Shown: positions 7,376-16,826 of the stretch, piece after piece
Layout of the letters: every line of letters begins with the position of its first letter
Position numbering within the stretch: the stretch's first letter is position 1
Assembly: GCA_905233415.1 (NCBI GenBank)
Contig: CAJOEX010000005.1
Coordinates: 1 to 64,000 of the forward strand
DNA from: Paludibacteraceae bacterium
GTDB taxonomy: Bacteria; Bacteroidota; Bacteroidia; Bacteroidales; Paludibacteraceae
DNA length: 64,000 bases
Direction of reading: 5' to 3'
Made by a program: the position numbers and the translations under genes
Notes under the pieces: generated by a model
Database searches by the model: none
Told to the model about the DNA's origin: nothing
Seen by the model: only the letters and a program-made list of their open reading frames with translations

Positions 7376-10300
7376 ATGAAAGAGAAGAAATTTATGACGA
7401 TGGATGGTAATGCTGCTGCTGCGCATATCGCGTATATGTTCAGCGAAGTAGCCGCCATCTACCCTATTACCCCGTCATCGCCAATGGCAGAGAACGTGGA
7501 TGAATGGGCAGCGCAAGGTCGCAAAAACATGTTCGGCGAAACCGTTCTGGTGCAGGAGATGCAGTCCGAAGGCGGTGCTGCAGGTGCTGTCCACGGTTCC
7601 TTGCAGGCTGGTGCTTTGACGACCACGTTCACGGCTTCACAAGGCTTGTTGCTGATGATTCCGAACATGTACAAGATTGCCGGAGAACTCCTGCCGACCG
7701 TGTTCCACGTATCTGCACGTACTTTGGCAAGTCATGTATTGTGTATCTTCGGTGACCATCAGGACGTTATGGCTTGCCGCCAGACAGGTTTTGCCATGTT
7801 AGCGGAAGGTAGTGTACAAGAAGTGATGGATCTTGCCGGAGTGGCACATCTCGCAACTATCAAATCACGCGTGCCGTTCCTTAACTTCTTCGACGGATTC
7901 CGCACCTCACACGAGTATCAGAAGGTCGAAGTAGTGGATATGGAAGACCTTCGTCCGTTGGTGGATATGGACGCACTGCAGGCGTTCCGCAATCGTGCGT
8001 TGTCGCCGATGCGTCCTGTGATGCGTGGTATGGCTGAGAATCCCGATGTATTCTTCGCGCACCGTGAGGCCTGCAACTCGTGGTACAACGATGTGGCAGA
8101 CGTGGTAAGCGATTACATGGACAAGATTTCGGCGATTACCGGTCGCAAGTACCGTCCGTTCTCATACTATGGCGCTGCAGATGCTGAAAATATTGTCATT
8201 TGTATGGGTTCAGCGTGCGAGGCTATCCGCGAGGTCATTGACTACGAGGCAGCCAAAGGACGCAAACTCGGTATGATTAACGTGCATCTCTATCGCCCGT
8301 TCAGCCTCAAGTATCTCAAAGAGGCGCTGCCCGCAAGTGTGAAACGTATCTGTGTGCTTGACCGCACGAAAGAGCCTGGTGCAAACGGCGAACCCCTGTA
8401 TTTGGATGTAAAAGACGCATTGGACGAACTCGGACTGAACAATATTCTCGTAGTTGGCGGTCGTTACGGACTTGGTTCAAACGACACCACTCCGGCCCAG
8501 ATGCTGGCAGTATTCGAGAACCTTGCTCTCCCGCAGCCGAAAAACCACTTCACGGTGGGTATCGTGGATGATGTGACTTTCACCTCTCTGCCGGTTGGCG
8601 AAGAAATCGCTATGGGCGGCAAAGGCATGTTCCAAGCCAAGTTCTACGGTCTCGGCGCAGACGGTACCGTTGGTGCCAACAAGAACAGCGTGAAAATCAT
8701 CGGTGACACCACCGACAAATACTGCCAGGCATACTTCTCATATGACTCAAAGAAGTCCGGCGGCTTCACCTGCTCGCACTTGCGTTTCGGAGACGAACCG
8801 ATTCATTCAACCTACCTCGTAACCACGCCGAACTTCGTGGCTTGCCACGTACAGGCTTATCTGCATATGTACGACGTGACCCGCGGTTTGCAGAAAGGCG
8901 GAACCTTCCTGCTCAACACGATTTACGAAGGCGAAGAACTGGTTAAGTTCATGCCGAACAAGGTGAAGAAATACTTTGCCGACAATAATATTAAGGTATT
9001 CTACATCAACGCCACTAAGATTGCACAAGAGATTGGTTTGGGCAACCGCACGAACACAATCCTCCAATCCGCATTCTTCCGCATCACAGGCGTTATTCCT
9101 GTTGAGAAAGCCGTTGAGGAAATGAAGCACTTCATTGTCAAGTCTTACGGCAAGAAGGGTGAGGATGTAGTCAACAAGAACTACGCAGCCGTTGACCGCG
9201 GTGGCGAATACAAAGAACTCGCCATCGACCCGGCTTGGTCCGCTCTAACGACCAACGACCAACGCCCAACGACCAATGATGAACCCGAGTTCATCACGAA
9301 GGTCGTTCGTCCGATTAACGGTCAGGACGGTGACTTGCTGCCTGTTTCTTCCTTCAAGGAAGTGGCAGACGGTACGTGGCCAAGTGGCACGGCGAAGTTT
9401 GAAAAACGTGGCGTAAGTGCTTTCGTGCCTGTTTGGAACGCTGAAAACTGTATCGAGTGTAACAAGTGTGCGTATGTTTGTCCTCACGCTTGTATCCGTC
9501 CGTTCGTTATGGACGATAAGGAATGGGAAGGTCTCACTTCTCACAGCAAAGCGGTCTCACCTCTCACTTCTCGAGAAATGAAAGCTCCTGCTGCGCTCAA
9601 GGGCATGCACTTCCGTATGCAAGTCGGCGTCATGGACTGCCTCGGTTGCGGCAACTGCGTCGATGTATGTCCAGGCAATCCGAAGCTTGGCAAGGCACTC
9701 TCTATGGTTCCGCTGGAGGGACAGGAGGCAGAGGCTGCCAACTGGGATTACTGCATTGAACACGTCGCTACCAAGCAGCATCTTGTTGATATTCAGTCGA
9801 ATGTCAAGAACTCGCAGTTTGCAACACCGTTGTTTGAGTTCTCGGGCGCTTGTTCCGGTTGCGGTGAAACGCCGTATTTGAAGCTCATCAGCCAACTTTT
9901 CGGTGACCGCGAGATTGCCGCTAACGCTACCGGTTGTACCTCAATTTATTCCGGTTCTGTACCCTCGACGCCTTATACGACGAACGAGAAAGGACACGGC
10001 CCTGCTTGGTCTAACTCCCTCTTCGAGGACTTCTGCGAATACGGTCTCGGTATGCAGATTGCGCATAAGAAAATCAAAGAGCGTATTGCGCTCCTGATGA
10101 CCGACGCGCAGACCTGCGAATGCTGCTCCGACGAGCTGAAAGCTATGTTCAAGGAGTGGATGGAGAACAAGAACTCGGCAGAGGTAACCAAACGTCTCTA
10201 CGAACCGCTTGTAGCGGCAATGGAGGCTTGCGGTTGCGACAAGCATCTTGTTAAGCGCAGCCAGTGGATTATCGGCGGTGACGGTGCATCCTACGACATC

Positions 10301-10912
10301 GGTTACGGCGGTCTCGACCACGTCATCGCTTCCGGCGAAGATGTAAATATCCTCGTTTTGGATACCGAAGTTTATTCCAACACCGGCGGTCAGGCTTCCA
10401 AGGCTACACCGCTTGGCGCTATTGCGAAGTTCGCAGCAGCCGGCAAACGTGTCCGCAAGAAAGACCTCGGTATGATCGCCACCACCTACGGCTATGTCTA
10501 TGTGGCACAGATTGCAATGGGTGCAGACCAGGCACAAACGCTTAAGGCTATCCGCGAGGCAGAGGCATATCCCGGACCGTCGCTCATCATCGCTTACGCG
10601 CCCTGTATCAACCACGGTCTGAAAGCCGGTATGGGCAAGTCTCAGGCAGAAGAGGCAAAAGCTGTTGAATGCGGTTACTGGCATCTCTGGCGTTACAACC
10701 CAGCCCTCGAAGCGGAAGGCAAGAACCCGTTCCAACTCGACTCCAAAGAGCCGCAGTGGGATAAGTTCGCTGATTACTTGAAGGGAGAAGTCCGCTTCGC
10801 ATCCGTAATGAAGCAGTATCCTGCCGAAGCTGATGAACTCTTCGCCGCCGCCCAAGAGAACGCCCAATGGCGCTACAAGTCTTACCTCCGCATGCTCGGC
10901 ACGGCTTGGTAA
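7376..10912 (+). CDS. nifJ: Pyruvate:ferredoxin (flavodoxin) oxidoreductase
   Basis: A single-chain enzyme of 1178 aa that oxidises pyruvate with CoA to acetyl-CoA and CO2 and reduces ferredoxin, central to anaerobic energy metabolism. Domains in order: pyrimidine-binding domain ('AIYPITPSSPMAE'), transketolase C-like, gamma domain, two 4Fe-4S motifs near 691 ('CIECNKCAYVCPHAC') and 756 ('CLGCGNCVDVCP'), and the C-terminal TPP domain ('CSGCGETPY', 'GDGASYDIGYGG', 'EVYSNTGGQASKATP'). Two linkers are made of 7-bp tandem repeats in the DNA (9247-9274 and 9533-9572), giving unusual Thr/Asn/Asp- and Ser/Thr-rich segments. A strong terminator follows at 10933-10968. Confidence 0.98.
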   Translation: MKEKKFMTMDGNAAAAHIAYMFSEVAAIYPITPSSPMAENVDEWAAQGRKNMFGETVLVQEMQSEGGAAGAVHGSLQAGALTTTFTASQGLLLMIPNMYKIAGELLPTVFHVSARTLASHVLCIFGDHQDVMACRQTGFAMLAEGSVQEVMDLAGVAHLATIKSRVPFLNFFDGFRTSHEYQKVEVVDMEDLRPLVDMDALQAFRNRALSPMRPVMRGMAENPDVFFAHREACNSWYNDVADVVSDYMDKISAITGRKYRPFSYYGAADAENIVICMGSACEAIREVIDYEAAKGRKLGMINVHLYRPFSLKYLKEALPASVKRICVLDRTKEPGANGEPLYLDVKDALDELGLNNILVVGGRYGLGSNDTTPAQMLAVFENLALPQPKNHFTVGIVDDVTFTSLPVGEEIAMGGKGMFQAKFYGLGADGTVGANKNSVKIIGDTTDKYCQAYFSYDSKKSGGFTCSHLRFGDEPIHSTYLVTTPNFVACHVQAYLHMYDVTRGLQKGGTFLLNTIYEGEELVKFMPNKVKKYFADNNIKVFYINATKIAQEIGLGNRTNTILQSAFFRITGVIPVEKAVEEMKHFIVKSYGKKGEDVVNKNYAAVDRGGEYKELAIDPAWSALTTNDQRPTTNDEPEFITKVVRPINGQDGDLLPVSSFKEVADGTWPSGTAKFEKRGVSAFVPVWNAENCIECNKCAYVCPHACIRPFVMDDKEWEGLTSHSKAVSPLTSREMKAPAALKGMHFRMQVGVMDCLGCGNCVDVCPGNPKLGKALSMVPLEGQEAEAANWDYCIEHVATKQHLVDIQSNVKNSQFATPLFEFSGACSGCGETPYLKLISQLFGDREIAANATGCTSIYSGSVPSTPYTTNEKGHGPAWSNSLFEDFCEYGLGMQIAHKKIKERIALLMTDAQTCECCSDELKAMFKEWMENKNSAEVTKRLYEPLVAAMEACGCDKHLVKRSQWIIGGDGASYDIGYGGLDHVIASGEDVNILVLDTEVYSNTGGQASKATPLGAIAKFAAAGKRVRKKDLGMIATTYGYVYVAQIAMGADQAQTLKAIREAEAYPGPSLIIAYAPCINHGLKAGMGKSQAEEAKAVECGYWHLWRYNPALEAEGKNPFQLDSKEPQWDKFADYLKGEVRFASVMKQYPAEADELFAAAQENAQWRYKSYLRMLGTAW
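9247..9274 (+). repeat. Heptamer tandem repeat (AACGACC)4 inside nifJ
   Basis: Four 7-bp units, three AACGACC and one AACGCCC, in frame within the linker before the ferredoxin domain. Because 7 is not a multiple of 3, gain or loss of one unit would shift the frame. Confidence 0.85.
9533..9572 (+). repeat. Heptamer repeat based on CTCACTT inside nifJ
   Basis: CTCACTT and related units occur at 9533-9546 and 9556-9572, separated by 9 nt, in the segment between the two 4Fe-4S motifs. They encode a Ser/Thr-rich loop. Confidence 0.7.
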
Positions 10913-10932
10913 GCAGTATATATCAAGATATT

Positions 10933-10968
10933 AAGAGGGTGTGTCAAAATTGCTTGGCACACCCTCTT
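10933..10968 (+). terminator. Rho-independent-type terminator after nifJ
   Basis: An 11-bp perfect stem (AAGAGGGTGTG with CACACCCTCTT) and a 14-nt loop, 20 nt after the nifJ stop. The stem ends in A and T runs, so it could also serve the convergent gene. Confidence 0.8.
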
Positions 10969-11177
10969 TAGGTTCAGCATTTGCCTATGATAACAGTAAA
11001 AAAGAAACAGAGAGCTCAATAGGCCAAACTCAACAAAATATAATCTGCGGTAGCATCATGACTTCGTTGAGAACTATCCGTTAAAATAATTCTCATACTT
11101 TCAACAATTAAGCCATGTTCCTTTGTTATGTTTGCGGACTTCTTCCATCGAAATAGTCGCCCTGCCGCATTTCCTTT

Positions 11178-12572
11178 TTACAGCACTTGCTTGATTCCTA
11201 ATTCCCTATGGATTAGTTCAACATGCACAAGATAGTGCTCATGAAGGTATTTTGCGATATTTTCAGCGCAATATACGCTGCGATGCTGTCCGCCGGTACA
11301 ACCAAACGCCACCTGCAAGTGCGTAAACTGACGTTGCATAAACCGCTCCACATGGTGTTCTACCAACGGCCGCACATGCGACAAGAAAGTCAAAATCTCA
11401 CCGTCTTTTTCCAAGAATTCCACAACAGCCTCGTCACGACCGGTCAGTTGCTTGAATTGCTCGTATTTACCCGGATTATGTGTACTGCGACAGTCAAAAA
11501 CATAGCCACCGCCATTGCCGGAAGTATCTTCGGGAATACCCTTTTTGAAACTGAACGAGTAAATCGTAACCGTCAGCTGAGATTTCATTGAGGTCTCATT
11601 AGCACCTTCCTTCTCATTCAAACAGCATGTATGCAGCATGTCCTCCGCCAAAGCGAACAATGTCGGATAATCGTTCTGTAATTCAGAATAAAGCCCGAAC
11701 AACTCTCGCAGATTGCGCAGGGCTAACGGAATAGACTCAATAAAATGTTTCTTGCGCTCATACAAGCCGCGAAAACCATATGCGCCAAGCACTTGCAGCT
11801 GCCGGAACAGGACAAAGTGACTCAATATTTTCCGGAAAGTACCACGCGACGGCAGAATATACCCGATTTTGTGCAGCTCATCCATATAAGCATCTATCAG
11901 TTCCTCGCGCAGAGGCTGCGGAAAGTTCGCCTTCGCCTGCCATAAAAACGACGCAACATCATAGAAAACAGGACCGCGGCGACCACCTTGAAAATCAATG
12001 AAATACGGCTTCCCGTCCTTAATCATCACATTGCGGCTCTGACAATCACGCACCATAAACACATCGCAAGCATACGTCAGCAGTTTGTTCGCCAGACGCT
12101 CAAAATCCATCTCCAGATTCGGTTCGGAAAAATCCGTACCGTTCAGTTTCAGAAAATCATACTTGAAGTAATTGAGGTCCCACTGGATACTGCGGCGATC
12201 AAATTGTGGCACAGGATAGCAAACGGACCAGTTCACGCCATTTGCACCCTCAACCTGCAGGTGCGCCAACGCCCTCAACGTCCGATTAAGCATTTGCTTC
12301 TCGTCCTCCGAAAACTCACCTGTTGTTCGCCCGTTCTCAATATAATTATATAATAAGGTGTCGCCCAAGTCTTCTTGCGTATATTCCATTTCATCCTCAC
12401 TCACCTCATATACTTCCGGAACAGGCAGGCCTAATTTATGAAAATGCCTTGCCATCACAACAAAAGCATGATTTTCCGCCTTTGACGTTCCGATAACGCG
12501 GATAACGGTTTGTCCGTTATGCTCCTCCCGTACATACTGCCGATTACTTCCTTGTCCTGCAATGATTGCCAT
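11178..12572 (-). CDS. AmgK-like sugar kinase fused to a RapZ C-terminal domain
   Basis: A 464-residue fusion. Residues ~1-310 are an aminoglycoside-phosphotransferase/AmgK-type kinase: 'GSNRQYVR' near the N-terminus, the Brenner-like loop 'VRDCQSRNVMI' (Asp ~176, Asn ~181; the usual His before RD is Val), and the metal motif 'FIDFQGGRRGPVFYD' (Asp ~193). Residues ~335-464 match the RapZ C-terminal domain, including 'DCRSTHNPGKYEQF' and 'FGCTGGQHRSVYCAENI'. AmgK phosphorylates MurNAc/GlcNAc in peptidoglycan recycling. RapZ senses glucosamine-6-phosphate and tunes GlmS through small RNAs in enterobacteria. Joining the two suggests a recycling kinase coupled to an amino-sugar sensor. It has its own divergent promoter at 12591-12622. 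Confidence 0.9.
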   Translation of the reverse strand: MAIIAGQGSNRQYVREEHNGQTVIRVIGTSKAENHAFVVMARHFHKLGLPVPEVYEVSEDEMEYTQEDLGDTLLYNYIENGRTTGEFSEDEKQMLNRTLRALAHLQVEGANGVNWSVCYPVPQFDRRSIQWDLNYFKYDFLKLNGTDFSEPNLEMDFERLANKLLTYACDVFMVRDCQSRNVMIKDGKPYFIDFQGGRRGPVFYDVASFLWQAKANFPQPLREELIDAYMDELHKIGYILPSRGTFRKILSHFVLFRQLQVLGAYGFRGLYERKKHFIESIPLALRNLRELFGLYSELQNDYPTLFALAEDMLHTCCLNEKEGANETSMKSQLTVTIYSFSFKKGIPEDTSGNGGGYVFDCRSTHNPGKYEQFKQLTGRDEAVVEFLEKDGEILTFLSHVRPLVEHHVERFMQRQFTHLQVAFGCTGGQHRSVYCAENIAKYLHEHYLVHVELIHRELGIKQVL

Positions 12573-12590
12573 ATCTTCTCAATTTGCCTG

Positions 12591-12622
12591 CAAAAGTACA
12601 AAATAATTTTGGAATATGCAAG
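12591..12622 (-). promoter_or_regulatory. Promoter of the kinase-RapZ gene
   Basis: On the minus strand CTTG (12622-12619), a 20-nt spacer and TACTTTTG (12598-12591). It is divergent from the hppA promoter in a 184-nt gap. Confidence 0.8.
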
Positions 12623-12666
12623 AAAATCATGAAAAACAACTAAATTCATTAAAAACTGTGTTTTTA

Positions 12667-12698
12667 TTTGCACAAACAAAAACTTTTTTGTACCTTTG
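12667..12698 (+). promoter_or_regulatory. Promoter of hppA
   Basis: TTTG at 12667-12670, a 20-nt spacer and TACCTTTG at 12691-12698, about 59 nt before the hppA ATG. Confidence 0.8.
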
Positions 12699-12756
12699 CA
12701 GCCGGAATGTAATTTAACCAAATTAACATAATCTAATAACTTAAAACACAAAGCGT

Positions 12757-14921
12757 ATGGAATTAACATCACTTATGTATGTCGTTCTCGCGGCATCTGT
12801 TCTCGCGCTCGGGTTTGCTTATTATTTTTATCGGAACATGCTCGGTAAGGATGAAGGCACAGAGCTGATGAAAACTATCGCTTCGCACGTCCGCAAAGGT
12901 GCAATGGCGTATCTCAAACAACAGTACAAGGTCGTAACCATCGTGTTCGTAGTCTTGGCTGTTATTTTTGCTATTATGGCGGTATTCAAACTCCAGAACG
13001 GTATCGTCTGGTTCGCCTTCCTGACCGGTGGTTTCTTCTCCGGCTTGGCAGGATTCTTCGGTATGAAGACCGCAACGTATGCTTCAGCTCGTACGGCAAA
13101 TGCCGCACGTCAAAGCCTTAATTCAGGCTTGCAGGTGGCTTTCCGTTCAGGTGCTGTAATGGGTCTGACGGTTGTCGGTCTTGCTCTCTTGGACATCGCC
13201 GGATGGTTCCTCATTCTTAACGGAACCGGTCTGCTTGAACTCGTTGGCGCGGAAGGTGACCTTATCACCATTACGACAACGATGCTGACCTTCGGTATGG
13301 GTGCTTCCACACAGGCATTGTTTGCACGTGTTGGCGGCGGTATCTACACCAAAGCTGCTGACGTGGGTGCTGACCTCGTTGGTAAAACCGAGTACAACAT
13401 CCCCGAGGATGACCCGCGTAACCCTGCTACCATCGCTGATAACGTCGGTGACAACGTCGGTGACGTTGCCGGTATGGGTGCTGACCTTTACGAGTCCTAT
13501 GCAGGCTCTATCTTGGCTACTATGGCACTCGGTGCTTCTGCATTCGCCACTTCCGCTGTAGAAGGACTTCAGCTCAAAGCTGTTTTGGCTCCGTCTCTTA
13601 TCGCCGCTTGCGGTGTACTGCTCTCACTCATCGGTATCTTTATGGTTAAGACCAAAGAAGGAGCAGGCATGAAAGAGTTGCTTCGTGCGCTTGCTATCGG
13701 TACAAACACCGCTGCATTCCTCATTGCCGGTGTTACTTTCGGCATCTTCTACTGGTTGCTTGGTGACAACCCAGACAACCCGAATCAGTGGTGGCAGGTA
13801 TCACTTTCTGTTGTAGTAGGTCTGCTGGCCGGTGTGATTATCGGTAAATCAACGGAGTACTACACTTCGCAGTCTTACAAACCGACACAGAAAGTGTCTG
13901 AGTCTTCACAAACCGGTCCCGCTACGGTTATTATCAGCGGTCTCGGTCTTGGTATGCTTTCTACCGCTATCCCCGTTGTTACGGTCGGCGTAGCTATCGT
14001 GCTCGCTTATCTCTGCGCAAACGGTTTTGCTATTGAGTTCAATGCTACGAACCTCTCTATGGGTCTCTACGGTATCGGTATCGCTGCTGTCGGAATGCTC
14101 TCGACACTGGGTATTACACTTGCAACCGACGCTTACGGTCCTATCGCCGACAACGCCGGTGGTAACGCTGAAATGTCAGGTCTGCCCGCTGAAGTACGTC
14201 AGCGCACAGACGCCCTCGACGCACTTGGCAACACCACAGCCGCTACCGGTAAAGGTTTTGCTATCGGTTCGGCTGCCCTCACGGCATTGGCACTTCTCGC
14301 TTCCTATGTGGAGGAGATTAAAATTGCCCTCATCCGTACCGGCGAGGCATTGCCGAACGGCATTAAAGCAACTGAGGCTTCGCTTGTGGACTTCATGGAG
14401 GCATACAATGTCAACCTCATGAACCCGATTGTGCTGGTTGGTATTTTCATCGGTTCGATGATGGCATTCCTCTTCTGCGGTCTCACTATGAACGCTGTTG
14501 GTCGTGCCGCACAGAAGATGGTGGAGGAAGTTCGTCGCCAGTTCCAAACTATCAAGGGCATCTTGGAAGGCAAGGCTGATCCTGATTATGCACGTTGCGT
14601 AGAAATCTCAACCAAGGGCGCACAGCACGAGATGCTGCTTCCGTCTATTCTCGCTATCGTAGTGCCTATCGCTACCGGTCTTATCCTTGGCGTAGCAGGT
14701 GTTCTTGGCCTCCTCATCGGTGGTCTGGCTACCGGCTTCGTGCTCGCAGTCTTCATGGCTAATGCCGGAGGTGCTTCTGCCACAAGGCTACCGTTGTTGG
14801 TGATACCGTTGGTGATCCGTTCAAGGACACGTCCGGTCCGTCGCTGAACATTCTTATCAAGCTCATGTCGATGGTTTCCATCGTTATGGCCGGTCTCACT
14901 GTGGCTTATCACCTGCTATAA
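12757..14921 (+). pseudogene. hppA: Membrane-bound ion-translocating pyrophosphatase, 3' end broken by deletion and frameshift
   Basis: The first ~675 residues are a normal H+/Na+-translocating pyrophosphatase: about 14-16 membrane spans, 'GGGIYTKAADVGADLVGK', the substrate loop 'EDDPRNPATIADNVGDNVGD', and 'DAYGPIADNAGGNAEMS'. These enzymes couple PPi hydrolysis to ion export. After 'FMANAGGA' the expected segment starting WDNAKK and running to GSDAH is missing (about 20 residues) and the frame shifts. Translation then ends at 14847 with an unrelated Arg-rich tail. The true C-terminus ([19 protein letters not shown] through the last helix to TAA at 14919-14921) remains in another frame. The lost segment holds catalytic Asp/Lys residues, so the product should be inactive unless this is an assembly error. 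Confidence 0.9.
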
Positions 14922-14924
14922 TCT

Positions 14925-15917
14925 ATGATTACAGTTATTGGTGCTACCAATATTGACATTATCGCCGCAACTTCGACGGCGTTTGTAGCTCACGACTCCA
15001 ACCCATCGCATATCACGATGGGTATTGGAGGCGTAGGCAAAAACTATGCACACAACCTCGTTCTGCTCGGTGAACATATTCAGTTCATCAGTCTTTTCGG
15101 GGATGATTATTTGGGTGATGTCGCTCGCAAAGAGTGCAAACGGCTTGGTTTCGATTTGCACTTGAGCGGCACCCCAAAGGGTGCAAGAAGTTCCATGTTC
15201 CTTTGCATCAACAACACCGTCGGACAAATGCAGGCAGGTGCTGCGGATGTGGAGATCATTGAGAAGTTTCTTACACCCGAATTTCTTGCCCAACGCTTAG
15301 AGCATATCAACGAATCCCAATTAGTCCTTTTCGACGCCAACCTACCCGTTGAAACGATGGTTTGGCTGCTTGAAAACTGTACTGCTCCGATGATGGCGGA
15401 CACAGTTTCCCGCAAGAAAGCCTCACGCATCACAGATGCATTGGCGCAAGCCAAAAATCCGCATCTTCACACCCTCAAACTAAATCGAATCGAAGCACAG
15501 AACATTCTCGGACAGGATTTGGGAAAAGACCTGCCCGCACTCTGCAAGAAAATTCACGAACTGGGCGTGAGCAATATCTACATCACTTTGGGCGGCGAAG
15601 GCGTGTTCTGTTCCGGTACTCCCTTTGAATTGGAGCTCGTCGAACCCACACAGGTTTCTTTTCCACCTGTTCCGCCGAAACAAATAGTTGACACCAACGG
15701 CGCCGGAGATGCATTCCTTTCAGGCGTGGCGTACGCTTTCCTGCAAGGCGTGGAATTTCCGAATACTGCCAAATACGGACTGCTTGCTTCGAAGGCTACA
15801 ATAGAGGTAGCGTCCGTCGTTAACCCAAACCTTAAGGAAGAATTTGAAACATTGTATAATCCAACGAAACTAATTACAACAACAAAATATGAACAAATAC
15901 CTGTCAATATCGGCTGA
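14925..15917 (+). CDS. psuK: PfkB-family kinase, probable pseudouridine kinase
   Basis: A 330-residue ribokinase/PfkB-fold sugar kinase. N-terminal substrate region: 'GATNIDI' and 'GGVGKNYAHNL' (the di-glycine hinge). C-terminal PfkB signature: 'DTNGAGDAFLSGVAY', with the catalytic Asp in GAGD. Alone the fold would only say sugar or nucleoside kinase. Its 29-nt overlap with psuG makes pseudouridine the likely substrate, yielding pseudouridine 5'-phosphate for PsuG. It starts 4 nt after the hppA 3' remnant, and no promoter is visible between them. A nucleoside transporter lies elsewhere in the window (61272). Confidence 0.87.
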   Translation: MITVIGATNIDIIAATSTAFVAHDSNPSHITMGIGGVGKNYAHNLVLLGEHIQFISLFGDDYLGDVARKECKRLGFDLHLSGTPKGARSSMFLCINNTVGQMQAGAADVEIIEKFLTPEFLAQRLEHINESQLVLFDANLPVETMVWLLENCTAPMMADTVSRKKASRITDALAQAKNPHLHTLKLNRIEAQNILGQDLGKDLPALCKKIHELGVSNIYITLGGEGVFCSGTPFELELVEPTQVSFPPVPPKQIVDTNGAGDAFLSGVAYAFLQGVEFPNTAKYGLLASKATIEVASVVNPNLKEEFETLYNPTKLITTTKYEQIPVNIG

Positions 15918-16794
15918 AGTGCAGCAGGCACTCAATGAAGGCAAGCCCGTTGTGGCACTCGAATCAACCATTATCTCACACGGAATGCCTTATCCGCAGA
16001 ACGTGGAGACCGCGCTGAAAGTGGAGCAAACCATTCGTGAAAACGGTGCTGTTCCTGCAACTATCGCCATCATCGGAGGCAAACTCAAAGCCGGTTGCAC
16101 ACCCGAAGAAATCGAGTATCTCGGCAAAAAAGGGCACGACGTAACCAAGGCTTCACGCCGCGATTTGCCTGTTTTGATTGCCCGTGGCGAGGATGGCGCT
16201 ACCACAGTTACCACCACTATGATTATTGCGGCTATGGCAGGCATCAAAGTCTTTGCCACAGGCGGCATCGGTGGCGTTCACCGTGGTGCGGAAACGACCA
16301 TGGATATTTCTGCCGACCTCGAAGAATTGGCACAAACACCGGTTCTCGTAGTCTGCGCAGGAGCCAAATCCATTCTCGACCTTGGCTTAACATTGGAATA
16401 CCTCGAAACCAAAGGTGTGCCCGTCATCGGCTATCGTACCGAAGAACTGCCCGCCTTCTATACTCCGCACAGCGGCTTCAAGGTGGATTATCGCCTCGAC
16501 TCGCCCGAAGAAATCGCGGCTGCCTTCAAAGCCAAACTCGACATGGGGCTCAAAGGCGGCATGTTGGTTACCAATCCTATTCCCGATGAATACGCAATGC
16601 CTGCGGACGTCATCAACAAAGCCATCGACCAAGCCATTGCCGAGTCCGTCAAACTCGGCATCCGCGGTAAAGAATCAACACCGTTCTTGCTTGCCAAAGT
16701 CAAAGACCTCACTGGTGGCGACAGCCTTGCATCGAATATCCAGCTTGTGCTCAACAACGCTCGCTTGGCGGCAAAAACTGCCGCAGCCTTATAA
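15889..16794 (+). CDS. psuG: Pseudouridine-5'-phosphate glycosidase
   Basis: A 301-residue PsuG (IndA family), splitting pseudouridine 5'-phosphate to uracil and ribose 5-phosphate. Strong family motifs: 'VVALESTIISHGMPYPQN', 'ATIAIIGGKLKAG', 'ATTVTTTMIIA', 'VFATGGIGGVHRGAE', 'VCAGAKSILDLG' and 'PIPDEYAMP'. Full length. It overlaps the psuK 3' end by 29 nt, so the two are coupled. Together they salvage the modified nucleoside from degraded rRNA and tRNA into carbon and uracil. Confidence 0.97.
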   Translation: MNKYLSISAEVQQALNEGKPVVALESTIISHGMPYPQNVETALKVEQTIRENGAVPATIAIIGGKLKAGCTPEEIEYLGKKGHDVTKASRRDLPVLIARGEDGATTVTTTMIIAAMAGIKVFATGGIGGVHRGAETTMDISADLEELAQTPVLVVCAGAKSILDLGLTLEYLETKGVPVIGYRTEELPAFYTPHSGFKVDYRLDSPEEIAAAFKAKLDMGLKGGMLVTNPIPDEYAMPADVINKAIDQAIAESVKLGIRGKESTPFLLAKVKDLTGGDSLASNIQLVLNNARLAAKTAAAL

Positions 16795-16826
16795 GCCAAA
16801 CATAACAACAAAAAAACATATATGAC

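Noticed and set aside
9941-10867. 308-codon open frame opposite nifJ
   Set aside because: Antisense to the TPP domain of nifJ and lacks any recognisable domain or promoter.
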